A stretch of DNA of 64,000 nt. Source: Gp6-AA40 sp963818645. Its GTDB lineage: Bacteria; Acidobacteriota; Vicinamibacteria; Vicinamibacterales; UBA2999. Positions 9,271 to 16,920 of this stretch are shown one piece after another. Under the pieces are notes generated by a model. That model saw nothing but the letters and a program-made list of their open reading frames with translations. It did not search any database and was not told the origin of the DNA. The position numbers and the translations under genes were made by a program. Every line of letters starts with the position of its first letter. The first letter of the stretch is position 1. The stretch lies in the NCBI GenBank assembly GCA_963818645.1, contig CAWFTF010000002.1:124001-188000 (forward strand), given 5' to 3'.

Positions 9271-10292
9271 TGTTCCCGCAGCTCATCGAGAAGCTCGTTC
9301 GCCACGAGGACCTCACGACCGACGAGGCCGCCCAGGCCATGCGCGAGGTCATGGAGGGGCGTGCCGCGCCCGGCGCACTGGCCGGTCTTCTTGCGGCGTT
9401 GGTGATGAAAGGTGAGCGTCCGGAGGAAATTGCCGGTCTCGCCCGGACGATGCGCGAGCACGCGGTGCCGCTGACGACGCCGCCGGGCGACGTGTTCGAT
9501 ACGTGCGGCACTGGCGGAGATCGTTCTGGGACGTTCAATGTCTCGTCGGCGGCAGCGGTTGTCGTCGCTGCGTGCGGCGTGAAGGTGGCGAAGCACGGCA
9601 ATCGATCCGTGTCGAGCCGGTGTGGGAGCGCAGATCTCTTCGAAGAGCTTGGCGTGAACGTCGCGGCGCCGCCACGGATCGTGGAGCAGACGCTGCGCGA
9701 CGCGAACATCGCATTCTTCTTCGCGCCCACGTTCCATCCGTCGATGCGGCACGCGGCACCCATCCGGAAAGAGATGGGGATTCGAACGACGTTCAATCTG
9801 CTCGGTCCGCTCACGAACCCCGCGGGCGCCACTCGTCAGATCGTGGGCGTCCCGAGGCCGGAGCTGACGCAGGTGATGGCGCGCGCGCTCATGCTGCTTG
9901 GTGCGAAGCGCGCGTGGGTCGTTCACGGCGCAGGGGGCATCGACGAGATCTCGACGACGGGCCATACCAAGGTGTCCGAGTGTCGCGACGGCGCCGTGCA
10001 TACCTTCTTCGTTCACCCCGGTGAGTTCGGTCTGGCGAAAGCGAGCCCGTCCGACCTTCGAGGCGGCGATGCCGTCGCGAATGCGTCGATCGTCCGCAGT
10101 GTGCTCGATGGCAGAACGGGCGCGCCGAGAGACATCGTGCTGTTCAATGCCGGCGCCGCGTTGCTCGTCGCCGGACGCGTCTCGTCGATCCGTGAAGGAA
10201 TCGCACAGGCGGTGGTCGCAATCGACTCGGGAGCGGCGAAAGACACACTCGACCGGATGGTGCGGTCGTCTCGCGCGGAGGCCGTGGCATGA
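9270..10292 (+). CDS. trpD: Anthranilate phosphoribosyltransferase
   Basis: Transfers phosphoribose from PRPP to anthranilate. The 340-residue protein has the family signature DTCGTGGDRSGTFNVSS at about residues 76-92, KHGNRSVSSRCGSAD for anthranilate binding, and NLLGPLTNPAGATRQ. ATG 9270 overlaps the trpG stop in a TGATG arrangement and is preferred to the GTG three bases earlier. It ends within the trpC start (ATGA). Confidence 0.96.
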
Positions 10293-11137
10293 CCGCCACT
10301 CCCGACCTGCTCGCGGCCATCGTCGCGGCGACGGAAACGATCACCGAGGTTCGCCGCCAGAAGGAGAGCCGTGCGGCCCTCGAGCGACGTGCGGCAGGGC
10401 GCACGCCGCGCGGCGACGAGTTCCTCGCGGCTCTGTCGAAGCCAGGGCGATCGAATGTGATCGCCGAGTGCAAAAGGCGTTCGCCGTCGCGTGGCGTGCT
10501 TGCCGCTCAGTACGAGCCTGTCGCCATTGCTCGCCAGTACGAAGCGGGTGGTGCGGCCGCGATCTCGGTGCTCACCGAGCCGACGTTCTTCGATGGCGCC
10601 CTCGAACATCTCGCCGCTGTACGCCAGGCGGTCACGCTCCCGCTCCTCCGCAAAGACTTCATCGTTGACGAGTACCAGCTCCTCGAGGCGAGAGCGGCCG
10701 GCGCGGATGCCGCGCTGCTGATCGTGGCGGCACTCGAGCAGGCAGATCTCGTGCGGTTGCAGCAACGGGCCTGGGAGTTGGGCCTGGCCGCTCTCGTCGA
10801 AGTGCACGACGACGGGGAGTTGAGCCGCGCGATCGACAGCGGTGCGCGAATCATCGGCGTGAACAATCGCAACCTGCGTACGCTGGCCGTCGATGTGGCG
10901 GCTTCGCGCAGGCTGGGGGCGCGTATTCCATCGGACGTGATCGGCGTGAGCGAGAGCGGTTTGACGAGTCGCGCCGATCTCGAGGAGCTTGCGGGCCAGG
11001 GCTACCGCGCGTTTCTGATCGGCGAGCGCTTCATGACGGCTCCCGATCCGGCGAAGGCGATCGCAGAACTGTTAGGGAGTCGGGAGTCATTTGATCGGGA
11101 CAGCGCCGCTCGGACTGGGAGTGTCCTCAACAAATGA
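10289..11137 (+). CDS. trpC: Indole-3-glycerol-phosphate synthase
   Basis: 282-residue TIM-barrel enzyme that closes the indole ring of CdRP. Visible motifs are VIAECKRRSPSRG (catalytic Lys region), SVLTEPTFFDGALEHL, LLRKDFIVDEYQLLEARAAG, ALVEVHDDGEL, GVNNRNLRTLAVD and GVSESGLTSRADL. Separate from TrpF, unlike the E. coli fusion. Four-base overlaps with both trpD and trpF imply translational coupling. The last 20 residues are extra compared with many homologs. Confidence 0.96.
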   Translation: MTATPDLLAAIVAATETITEVRRQKESRAALERRAAGRTPRGDEFLAALSKPGRSNVIAECKRRSPSRGVLAAQYEPVAIARQYEAGGAAAISVLTEPTFFDGALEHLAAVRQAVTLPLLRKDFIVDEYQLLEARAAGADAALLIVAALEQADLVRLQQRAWELGLAALVEVHDDGELSRAIDSGARIIGVNNRNLRTLAVDVAASRRLGARIPSDVIGVSESGLTSRADLEELAGQGYRAFLIGERFMTAPDPAKAIAELLGSRESFDRDSAARTGSVLNK

Positions 11138-11763
11138 CTTCCGGCCCCATTCTAAAGATCTGCGGCATCACGCGACTCGCGGACGCGCTGCACGCCGTGC
11201 AGCAGGGAGCGACGGCGCTCGGGTTCGTGTTCTGGACGAACAGCCCCAGAACGATTGCTCCGGAGGACGCGAAGGGCATCATTGCGGCGCTGCCGCCAGA
11301 GGTGACGCCGGTCGGAGTGTTCGTGGACGAATCACCGGAGACGCTCCGAGCGGTGTTGAGTGTGACCGGCGTCAAGGCGGTGCAGCTTCACGGTGATGAG
11401 AAGCTCGCTGATTTCGAGTTCATCGAGTGCCCGCTGCTGAAGTCCGCGACGCTGGACCACCTCACGGAGACGGCTCGCGCCTGGCCGGCGGAAACCATGT
11501 TGCTGCTCGACGCGGCCGATCGCGTGAAGCGCGGCGGCACAGGCGTCGTAGTCGACTGGAACAAGGCGGCCGTGGCGGCGCGGAATCACAAGATCGTGCT
11601 TGCCGGGGGCCTGACGCCTCTCAACGTCGAAGAGGCGATTCGCTCGGTGCGGCCTGTTGGTGTGGACGTGGCGTCGGGCGTGGAAGCGTCGCCCGGCATC
11701 AAGGATTTCGCGAAGGTGTCGGCGTTTCTGACGAACGCACGGCGAGCCTTCGCAGCGTTGTGA
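11134..11763 (+). CDS. trpF: Phosphoribosylanthranilate isomerase
   Basis: 209-residue TIM barrel converting PRA to CdRP. It has the catalytic Cys in LKICGITRLADA, GFVFWTNSPRTI, VGVFVDES, VKAVQLHGDE, LLLDAADRVKRGGTG and the terminal DVASGVEASPGIKDF with the general acid Asp. It overlaps trpC by ATGA. The gap to trpB is eight bases. Confidence 0.95.
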   Translation: MTSGPILKICGITRLADALHAVQQGATALGFVFWTNSPRTIAPEDAKGIIAALPPEVTPVGVFVDESPETLRAVLSVTGVKAVQLHGDEKLADFEFIECPLLKSATLDHLTETARAWPAETMLLLDAADRVKRGGTGVVVDWNKAAVAARNHKIVLAGGLTPLNVEEAIRSVRPVGVDVASGVEASPGIKDFAKVSAFLTNARRAFAAL

Positions 11764-11771
11764 GTGGTGAC

Positions 11772-13010
11772 ATGAATACGGTCAATGCAGCGGATATCGA
11801 GAAGCCCACGTTCGGGAAACGCGATCCGGACGAGCGTGGATACTTCGGCGCCTACGGTGGCCGCTTCGTCCCCGAAACGCTGGTCGCTCCGATTGAGGAG
11901 TTGACGACAGGCTACTTCGCGGCGCGCGCCGATGCTGCCTTCGGCGACGAGCTGTCGCACTTGCTGCGTCACTACGTGGGCCGACCGACGCCGCTCTACG
12001 AGACGCGGCGGCTGGCCTCGGTGGCACGCGGCGCTCGCACCAACGTTCGCATTCTGCTCAAGCGCGAAGACCTGACGCATACCGGTGCGCACAAGATCAA
12101 CAACGCACTCGGCCAGGCACTGCTCGCCAAGCGGATGGGGAAGACGAGAGTCGTGGCAGAGACCGGCGCAGGTCAACACGGCGTCGCGACGGCCACCGCG
12201 TGCGCGCTGCTCGGTCTCGAGTGCCACGTCTACATGGGCGCCGAGGATATGCGTCGCCAGGCGCTGAACGTCGTCCGCATGCAACTGCTCGGCGCCACGG
12301 TGCATCAGGTCGACGCCGGCAGCAAGACGCTCAAGGACGCGATCAACGAAGCGATGCGCGACTGGGTGGCCAACGTCGGCGACACCTACTACCTGCTTGG
12401 CTCGGCGCTCGGACCGCATCCCTATCCATTGATGGTGCGTGAGTTCCAGTCGGTGATCGGCCGAGAGGCTCGCCGGCAGATGCTCGAACAGGTTGGCCGG
12501 CTTCCGGATATCGTCGTGGCGTGCGTGGGTGGCGGCAGCAATGCGATCGGGATCTTCGATGCCTTCGTCAACGACACGTCCGTGCGCCTGATCGGCGTCG
12601 AAGCCGGTGGCGAGCGAATCGCGCCCGGACGTCACGCTGCGCGCTTCGCAGGCGGGAGCACAGGCGTGCTGCAAGGCACGCGAACGTTCGTGCTCCAGGA
12701 CGATGCGGGGAACATCGAGCTGACCCATTCAATCTCGGCCGGCCTTGACTACGCAGCCGTGGGTCCGGAGCACGCGTGGCTTCGCGATCTGGGACGCACC
12801 GAGTACGGCTACATCACCGACGCCGATGCGCTCGACGGCTTTCAGGCACTCGCGCGGCTCGAAGGCATTCTGCCCGCTCTCGAGTCTGCCCACGCCGTGG
12901 CCTACACAATGCGGCTCGCGAAGGAAGTGGCCGACGATGCAGTGATCCTCGTGAATCTGTCGGGCCGCGGAGACAAGGACGTGCAGAGTGTGGTGGAGGC
13001 GCTTCGATGA
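11772..13010 (+). CDS. trpB: Tryptophan synthase beta subunit
   Basis: 412-residue PLP enzyme that condenses indole with serine. ATG 11772 gives the usual N-terminus (FGAYGGRFVPETL at about residues 25-37). The PLP lysine is Lys108 in HTGAHKINNALGQ, and the phosphate site is CVGGGSNAIGIF. The Glu in the AETGAGQHGV motif and the terminal LVNLSGRGDKD are both present. It overlaps trpA by ATGA, matching the alpha2-beta2 complex. It is the main TrpB1 type that works with TrpA. Confidence 0.96.
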   Translation: MNTVNAADIEKPTFGKRDPDERGYFGAYGGRFVPETLVAPIEELTTGYFAARADAAFGDELSHLLRHYVGRPTPLYETRRLASVARGARTNVRILLKREDLTHTGAHKINNALGQALLAKRMGKTRVVAETGAGQHGVATATACALLGLECHVYMGAEDMRRQALNVVRMQLLGATVHQVDAGSKTLKDAINEAMRDWVANVGDTYYLLGSALGPHPYPLMVREFQSVIGREARRQMLEQVGRLPDIVVACVGGGSNAIGIFDAFVNDTSVRLIGVEAGGERIAPGRHAARFAGGSTGVLQGTRTFVLQDDAGNIELTHSISAGLDYAAVGPEHAWLRDLGRTEYGYITDADALDGFQALARLEGILPALESAHAVAYTMRLAKEVADDAVILVNLSGRGDKDVQSVVEALR

Positions 13011-13792
13011 GTCGTCTCGCATCGACCTTTGCGCGCCTGCGCGAGACGAAGACGCCTGGGCTCGTGACCTATGTCACAGCTGGCGACCCGACGCTGCCTC
13101 GAACTCGCGGCGTGCTCGAGGCACTCGATCGTGCCGGGGCCGACGTTCTGGAGGTCGGCGTTCCGTTCTCGGATCCGCTCGCGGACGGTCCCGTCATCCA
13201 GCGCGCGACCGAGCGGGCGCTTGCGTCGCACACGACGCTGAGCGGCGTCCTCGATCTGCTGGGTGAGATGCGAGGGAGCCTTCGTCCCCCGGTTGTGATC
13301 TTCAGCTACGCCAACCCGATTCTGCGCCTCGGTGCCGAGCGGTTTGCCGATCGCGCGAAGGAAGCCGGCGTCGACGGCGTGCTGGTGCTCGACCTCCCGA
13401 TCGAGGAGGCCGGCGACTTCCGGAACATGCTGGCCACGCGGGGGATTGATACAATTCTCCTGCTCAGCCCGACGACGACCGATGACCGCCTGAGGAAGGC
13501 CGCCGCCCTCGGCAGTGGATTTCTGTATGCGATCTCCCGCCTCGGGGTCACCGGCGCGCGCGATCGAATTGCCGACGGGGCGCGCGAGATGGTCGAACGA
13601 ATCCGGCGCGCCAGTCCGCTGCCAGTAGCGCTCGGTTTTGGCATCTCCAAGCCTGAGCACGTTCGGGAAGTCGGCCAGTGGGCCGACGCCGCAGTCGTGG
13701 GCAGCGCCCTCGTCAGCGTCGTGGCCGAGGCTGGTGTGTCGAACGATCTCGATTCGAAAGTAGAGGAGTACGTGCGTTGGCTGAAGTCCTGA
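13007..13792 (+). CDS. trpA: Tryptophan synthase alpha subunit
   Basis: 261-residue TIM barrel that cleaves indole-3-glycerol phosphate to indole. Catalytic Glu49 and Asp60 are seen in LEVGVPFSDPLADGP. Other motifs are FSYANPILRLGAERF, GVLVLDLPIEEA, YAISRLGVTGAR and the phosphate-binding ALGFGISKPEHV and AAVVGSALV. The last six codons contain the ribosome binding site and TTG start of the next gene. Confidence 0.96.
   Translation: MSRLASTFARLRETKTPGLVTYVTAGDPTLPRTRGVLEALDRAGADVLEVGVPFSDPLADGPVIQRATERALASHTTLSGVLDLLGEMRGSLRPPVVIFSYANPILRLGAERFADRAKEAGVDGVLVLDLPIEEAGDFRNMLATRGIDTILLLSPTTTDDRLRKAAALGSGFLYAISRLGVTGARDRIADGAREMVERIRRASPLPVALGFGISKPEHVREVGQWADAAVVGSALVSVVAEAGVSNDLDSKVEEYVRWLKS
13762..13768 (+). 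promoter_or_regulatory. Ribosome binding site deciding the TTG start of aroQ
   Basis: AGAGGAG inside the 3' end of trpA lies eight bases upstream of TTG 13777. No ATG or GTG in the aroQ frame is placed as well, so this site fixes the start codon. Confidence 0.75.
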
Positions 13793-14097
13793 GCATCGAA
13801 GAGTTGCGTAACCGGATCGACGTGATCGACGACCAACTCGTGCGGCTGTTGAACGTGCGAGTGGCGTGCGCGGTGGAAGTCGGCCGGCTGAAGCACGAGG
13901 CGGCGCTCCCGATCTATCAGCCGGAACGGGAAGCCGAGGTTCTCAACAAGGTCAGACAGTCGGCGACGGAGCTGGCCGGTCCGCTGACGGCAGAGGCCGT
14001 CGTGCGGATCTTCGAGCGGGTCATCGATGAAGCGAGGCGGGCCGAGCGCGTCGCCAGCGATCACAGGAACGGTCCTGATTCACGGATGGGAGAGTAG
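13777..14097 (+). CDS. aroQ: Chorismate mutase, AroQ class
   Basis: 106-residue all-helical enzyme rearranging chorismate to prephenate for Tyr and Phe. The motif order ELRNRIDVIDDQLVRLLNVR, VGRLKHEAALPIYQPERE and AVVRIFERVIDEARR is the AroQ fold, with the conserved Arg, Lys and Glu residues in place. TTG 13777 is preferred because AGAGGAG lies eight bases upstream; it overlaps trpA by 16 bases. It lies immediately ahead of a DAHP synthase, echoing the AroQ-DAHP synthase fusion of Bacillus, where the mutase domain mediates feedback inhibition. Confidence 0.92.
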   Translation: MAEVLSIEELRNRIDVIDDQLVRLLNVRVACAVEVGRLKHEAALPIYQPEREAEVLNKVRQSATELAGPLTAEAVVRIFERVIDEARRAERVASDHRNGPDSRMGE

Positions 14098-14099
14098 TT

Positions 14100-15146
14100 A
14101 TGGTCGTCGTCATGAAGGAGCGGGCCACTGAAGTTCAGATCGATGCGGTGATCGCACGCCTCATCGAGCTGGGCATGGACGTGCACCGGTCGTCGGGAGC
14201 GACCCGGACCGTCCTCGGTGTCGTCGGCGCACACAAGGTCGATCCGGAATTGATCGGCATCCTCGACGGTGTTCACGAGGTACTGCGGATCACCGAGCCC
14301 TACAAGCGGGCGAGCCGCACGTTCAAGCCGGACGATACGGTCGTCGTTCTCGATGACGTCCGCATAGGCGGCGACGAGGTGATCGTGATGGCCGGGCCGT
14401 GTTCGGCGGAGACCGAAGAGCAGGTCATGGCGAGCGCGGCCGCCGTCAAGCGAGCCGGTGCCAAGATCCTGCGCGGCGGCGCGTTCAAGCCGCGCAGCTC
14501 GCCGTACAGCTTCCAGGGCCTTGGGGAGAAGGGGCTCCAGATGCTCCGGCGCGCGGGCGATGCGCACAACCTCAAGGTGATCTCCGAGGTGATGGACATC
14601 AGCCAGATCGAGCTGATCGGCAAGTACTCGGACATCTACCAGGTCGGCGCGCGGAACATGCAGAACTACACGTTGCTCCGCGAACTGGGCAACGTGCGGA
14701 AGCCTGTGCTGCTCAAGCGCGGCATCTCCGCGACGATCGAGGAGTGGCTGCTCTCGGCTGAATACATCCTGGCCGGCGGCAACAACGAAGTGATCCTGTG
14801 CGAGCGCGGCATTCGAACCTTCGAAACGGCGACGCGCAACACGTTCGACATTTCCGCAATTCCGGTGATCAAGAAATTGAGCCACCTGCCGATCGTGGCG
14901 GATCCGAGTCACGGCGCGGGCCGTCGTGACATGGTCGCGCAGCTGGCGCGTGCCGCAGTCGCCGCGGGTGCCGACGGCTTGATCATCGAGGTGCACAACG
15001 ATCCCGATCACGCGTTGAGCGACGGTGCGCAGTCGATGTATCCGGCGCAGTTCGATCGCCTGATGGCGGAGCTGCGAATCATCGCGCCGGCGATCGGCCG
15101 CAGCATCTGCCTCGAGCCGATGGCGCGACGCGGCTGGGCCAGGTAA
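14100..15146 (+). CDS. aroF: 3-deoxy-7-phosphoheptulonate (DAHP) synthase, type I-beta
   Basis: 348-residue enzyme condensing PEP and erythrose-4-phosphate, the first shikimate-pathway step. Residues 1-75 form the ferredoxin/ACT-like regulatory domain of the Thermotoga type (MVVVMKERATEVQIDAVIA). The barrel contains VIMAGPCSAETEEQV, ILRGGAFKPRSSPYSFQG, QVGARNMQNYTLL, LLKRGISATIEEW and ADPSHGAGRRDM. It follows aroQ after two bases. Placement behind a Trp attenuator and next to chorismate mutase suggests feedback from several aromatic products, although allostery cannot be read from sequence. Confidence 0.95.
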   Translation: MVVVMKERATEVQIDAVIARLIELGMDVHRSSGATRTVLGVVGAHKVDPELIGILDGVHEVLRITEPYKRASRTFKPDDTVVVLDDVRIGGDEVIVMAGPCSAETEEQVMASAAAVKRAGAKILRGGAFKPRSSPYSFQGLGEKGLQMLRRAGDAHNLKVISEVMDISQIELIGKYSDIYQVGARNMQNYTLLRELGNVRKPVLLKRGISATIEEWLLSAEYILAGGNNEVILCERGIRTFETATRNTFDISAIPVIKKLSHLPIVADPSHGAGRRDMVAQLARAAVAAGADGLIIEVHNDPDHALSDGAQSMYPAQFDRLMAELRIIAPAIGRSICLEPMARRGWAR

Positions 15147-15153
15147 CGCTGCA

Positions 15154-15228
15154 CAACTCCCAATACCCAACTCCCAACTCCCAAGCTTCCGGGCGATTTG
15201 GAAGTTGGGGGTTGGTAGTTGGGAGTTG
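15154..15228. repeat. Inverted heptamer array between aroF and tyrA
   Basis: The left arm (15154-15181) is four 7-base units: CAACTCC, CAATACC, CAACTCC, CAACTCC. The right arm (15200-15227) is GGAAGTT, GGGGGTT, GGTAGTT, GGGAGTT. The arms are largely complementary and can form a long hairpin around an 18-base middle. The last right-arm unit includes GGGAG (15221-15225), six bases from the tyrA ATG, so the hairpin could mask the tyrA ribosome binding site or act as a partial terminator. Confidence 0.85.
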
Positions 15229-15231
15229 ACG

Positions 15232-16098
15232 ATGTCCCTGGACGAACCTGCGTTTCACAACATAGCGATAGTCGGATTCGGCCTGATCGGCGGTTCGATC
15301 GCGCTCGCGATCCGTGAACGCTGGCCGTCTATCCGCATCACGGCTGTCGATCGTCCGGCAGTGCTCGCGCATGCTGCGGGAAGTGGCGCGATCGATCGGG
15401 CCGTGCAACGTGTCGCCGACCTCGGCGGCAACGACCTCGTCATCCTCGCCGCACCGGTCGAGCAGAACGTCCGGCTTCTTCCCGAGGCGGCCGCGACTAT
15501 TGGTGACGGCGGTCTGATTACCGACGTCGGTGGCACCAAGCGAGACATCGTGAACGCGGCGTGCGCGCTGTCCGGCGTGAGGGCAGCGTTCGTCGGAGGT
15601 CACCCAATCGGCGGCGCCGAACAGGGAGGCTTCGCGTTCGCGCGTGCCGACCTGTTCCGGGGGCGGCCGTGGATTCTGACGCCAAACGGGACGAGCCCCG
15701 CGCCGGCTGTGGATCGATTGGCTGGATTCGTGGAAAGCCTCGGCGCACGGCCCACGATGATGGATGCAGAAGACCACGATCGACTGATGGCCTTTCTCAG
15801 CCATCTGCCACAGCTGACGGTGAGCGCCTTGATGGAGGTCGTTGGCGAGGCAGCGACTCCGAGCGGCCTGCGACTCTCAGGGCGAGGCCTCATGGACTCA
15901 ACTCGACTTGCGTCGAGTCCAGCGGACGTCTGGCGAGAAGTGTGCGCTTCGAACGCGGGCGACATCGGCCCCGCGCTCGATCAACTGATCGCGCGCTTGC
16001 AGCAGCTCAGGGCCGGGCTCACAGATGCCGCGACTGTCGATCGTGTCTTCGAGCGCGCCGCTCACTGGCGATCCGAGCTGATGAAGGGGCGTGAGTAG
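15232..16098 (+). CDS. tyrA: Prephenate dehydrogenase
   Basis: 288-residue NAD(P)-dependent enzyme of Tyr synthesis. It has the Rossmann motif IVGFGLIGGSIALAI, then ILAAPVEQN, TDVGGTKRDIV, the catalytic His in FVGGHPIGGAEQGGF, and the helical dimer domain. Annotated alternatives begin inside the heptamer array upstream; ATG 15232 with GGGAG six bases before it is preferred. No ACT domain is visible at the C-terminus. No prephenate dehydratase (Phe branch) accompanies it. Confidence 0.92.
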   Translation: MSLDEPAFHNIAIVGFGLIGGSIALAIRERWPSIRITAVDRPAVLAHAAGSGAIDRAVQRVADLGGNDLVILAAPVEQNVRLLPEAAATIGDGGLITDVGGTKRDIVNAACALSGVRAAFVGGHPIGGAEQGGFAFARADLFRGRPWILTPNGTSPAPAVDRLAGFVESLGARPTMMDAEDHDRLMAFLSHLPQLTVSALMEVVGEAATPSGLRLSGRGLMDSTRLASSPADVWREVCASNAGDIGPALDQLIARLQQLRAGLTDAATVDRVFERAAHWRSELMKGRE

Positions 16099-16422
16099 AT
16101 GATCTTCCACATCACCTCACGCACGGCGTGGGATGCTGCGCTCGGGGCGGGCATCTACGAAGCCGACTCGCTGGTGGCGGAGGGCTTCATCCACTGCTCG
16201 ACGGCCGAACAGTACATCTGGGTGGCCAACCAGCGCTTCCGCGGACGCACGGATCTGGTTCTCTTGCACATCGACCCGACGCGCCTCCGGTCCCAGGTTC
16301 GCTACGAGAATCTCGAAGGTGGGGAGACCCTCTTCCCCCACGTCTACGGCGCGATTCCAATCGGGGCCGTGCTCAACGTCATACCGCTGCGCCCGCTCGA
16401 GGATGGGTCGTTTCACGCCTGA
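16099..16422 (+). CDS. DUF952 family protein
   Basis: 107-residue cytoplasmic protein starting at the base after the tyrA stop. It matches the DUF952 family: MIFHITSRTAWDAA, EADSLVAEGFIHCSTAEQ, LVLLHIDPTRLRSQVRYE and FPHVYGAIP. The biochemical function of the family is not established; the fold is related to ADP-ribosyltransferase-like folds. Its position suggests it is only a passenger at the end of the aromatic operon. Confidence 0.85.
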   Translation: MIFHITSRTAWDAALGAGIYEADSLVAEGFIHCSTAEQYIWVANQRFRGRTDLVLLHIDPTRLRSQVRYENLEGGETLFPHVYGAIPIGAVLNVIPLRPLEDGSFHA

Positions 16423-16473
16423 TGTCGATCCTGTGACTCCTCATTCGTCGTGAAGGTAGAGGAGAGCAAAACA

Positions 16474-16911
16474 TGCGATTCATCATCACCGCCCGCCCGG
16501 TCCTGATAGCCCCGAGCCCCCGGATCCGAACGGCCGCTTCGACGAGGCCTTGTTCAGCGCCTACATGAAGTTCAACGAGGAGATGCACAAGGCCGGCGTC
16601 CTCGTGGCTGCTGAAGGGCTCAAGCCGGAGCGGCAACGTCGCCCGCGTCACGGCGAAGGAAGGGCAAGCGCAGCGTGGTGGACGGGCCGTTCACCGAATC
16701 CAAGGAACTGGTCGGCGGCTTCTACATCATCGAAGTGGACTCGCAGGAGGAAGCAATCGAGTGGGCGCTGCGCTGCCCGACCGGCTTGGGCTTCGACGAT
16801 GTGCTCGAGATCCGGACGTTGACGGGGGAGTCGGACCTCCCGCCGCATCTGCTCGACCTCGTATACAAGGCCGCGCCGACGTGGAGCGCGACGTTCTCGA
16901 AGAAGCGGTGA
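16474..16911 (+). pseudogene. YCII-related (DGPF) protein gene broken by frameshifts
   Basis: Read in three frames, this segment gives one YCII/DGPF-type protein. It runs MRFIITA at 16474, then FSAYMKFNEEMHKAGVLVAA from about 16553, then VVDGPFTESKELVGGFYIIE and EEAIEWALRCPTG to the stop at 16911. At least two shifts are needed, one before 16550 and one near 16665 around GGAAGGGC. The family is small and often linked to ECF sigma factors, but no sigma gene is adjacent. Several other genes in this window have similar indels, so sequencing error is as likely as true decay. Confidence 0.75.
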
Positions 16912-16920
16912 GAGTCGAGG

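Noticed and set aside
15154..15228. CRISPR array
   Set aside because: The repeat unit is only seven bases with no spacers, and the halves are inverted; no cas genes are present in the window.
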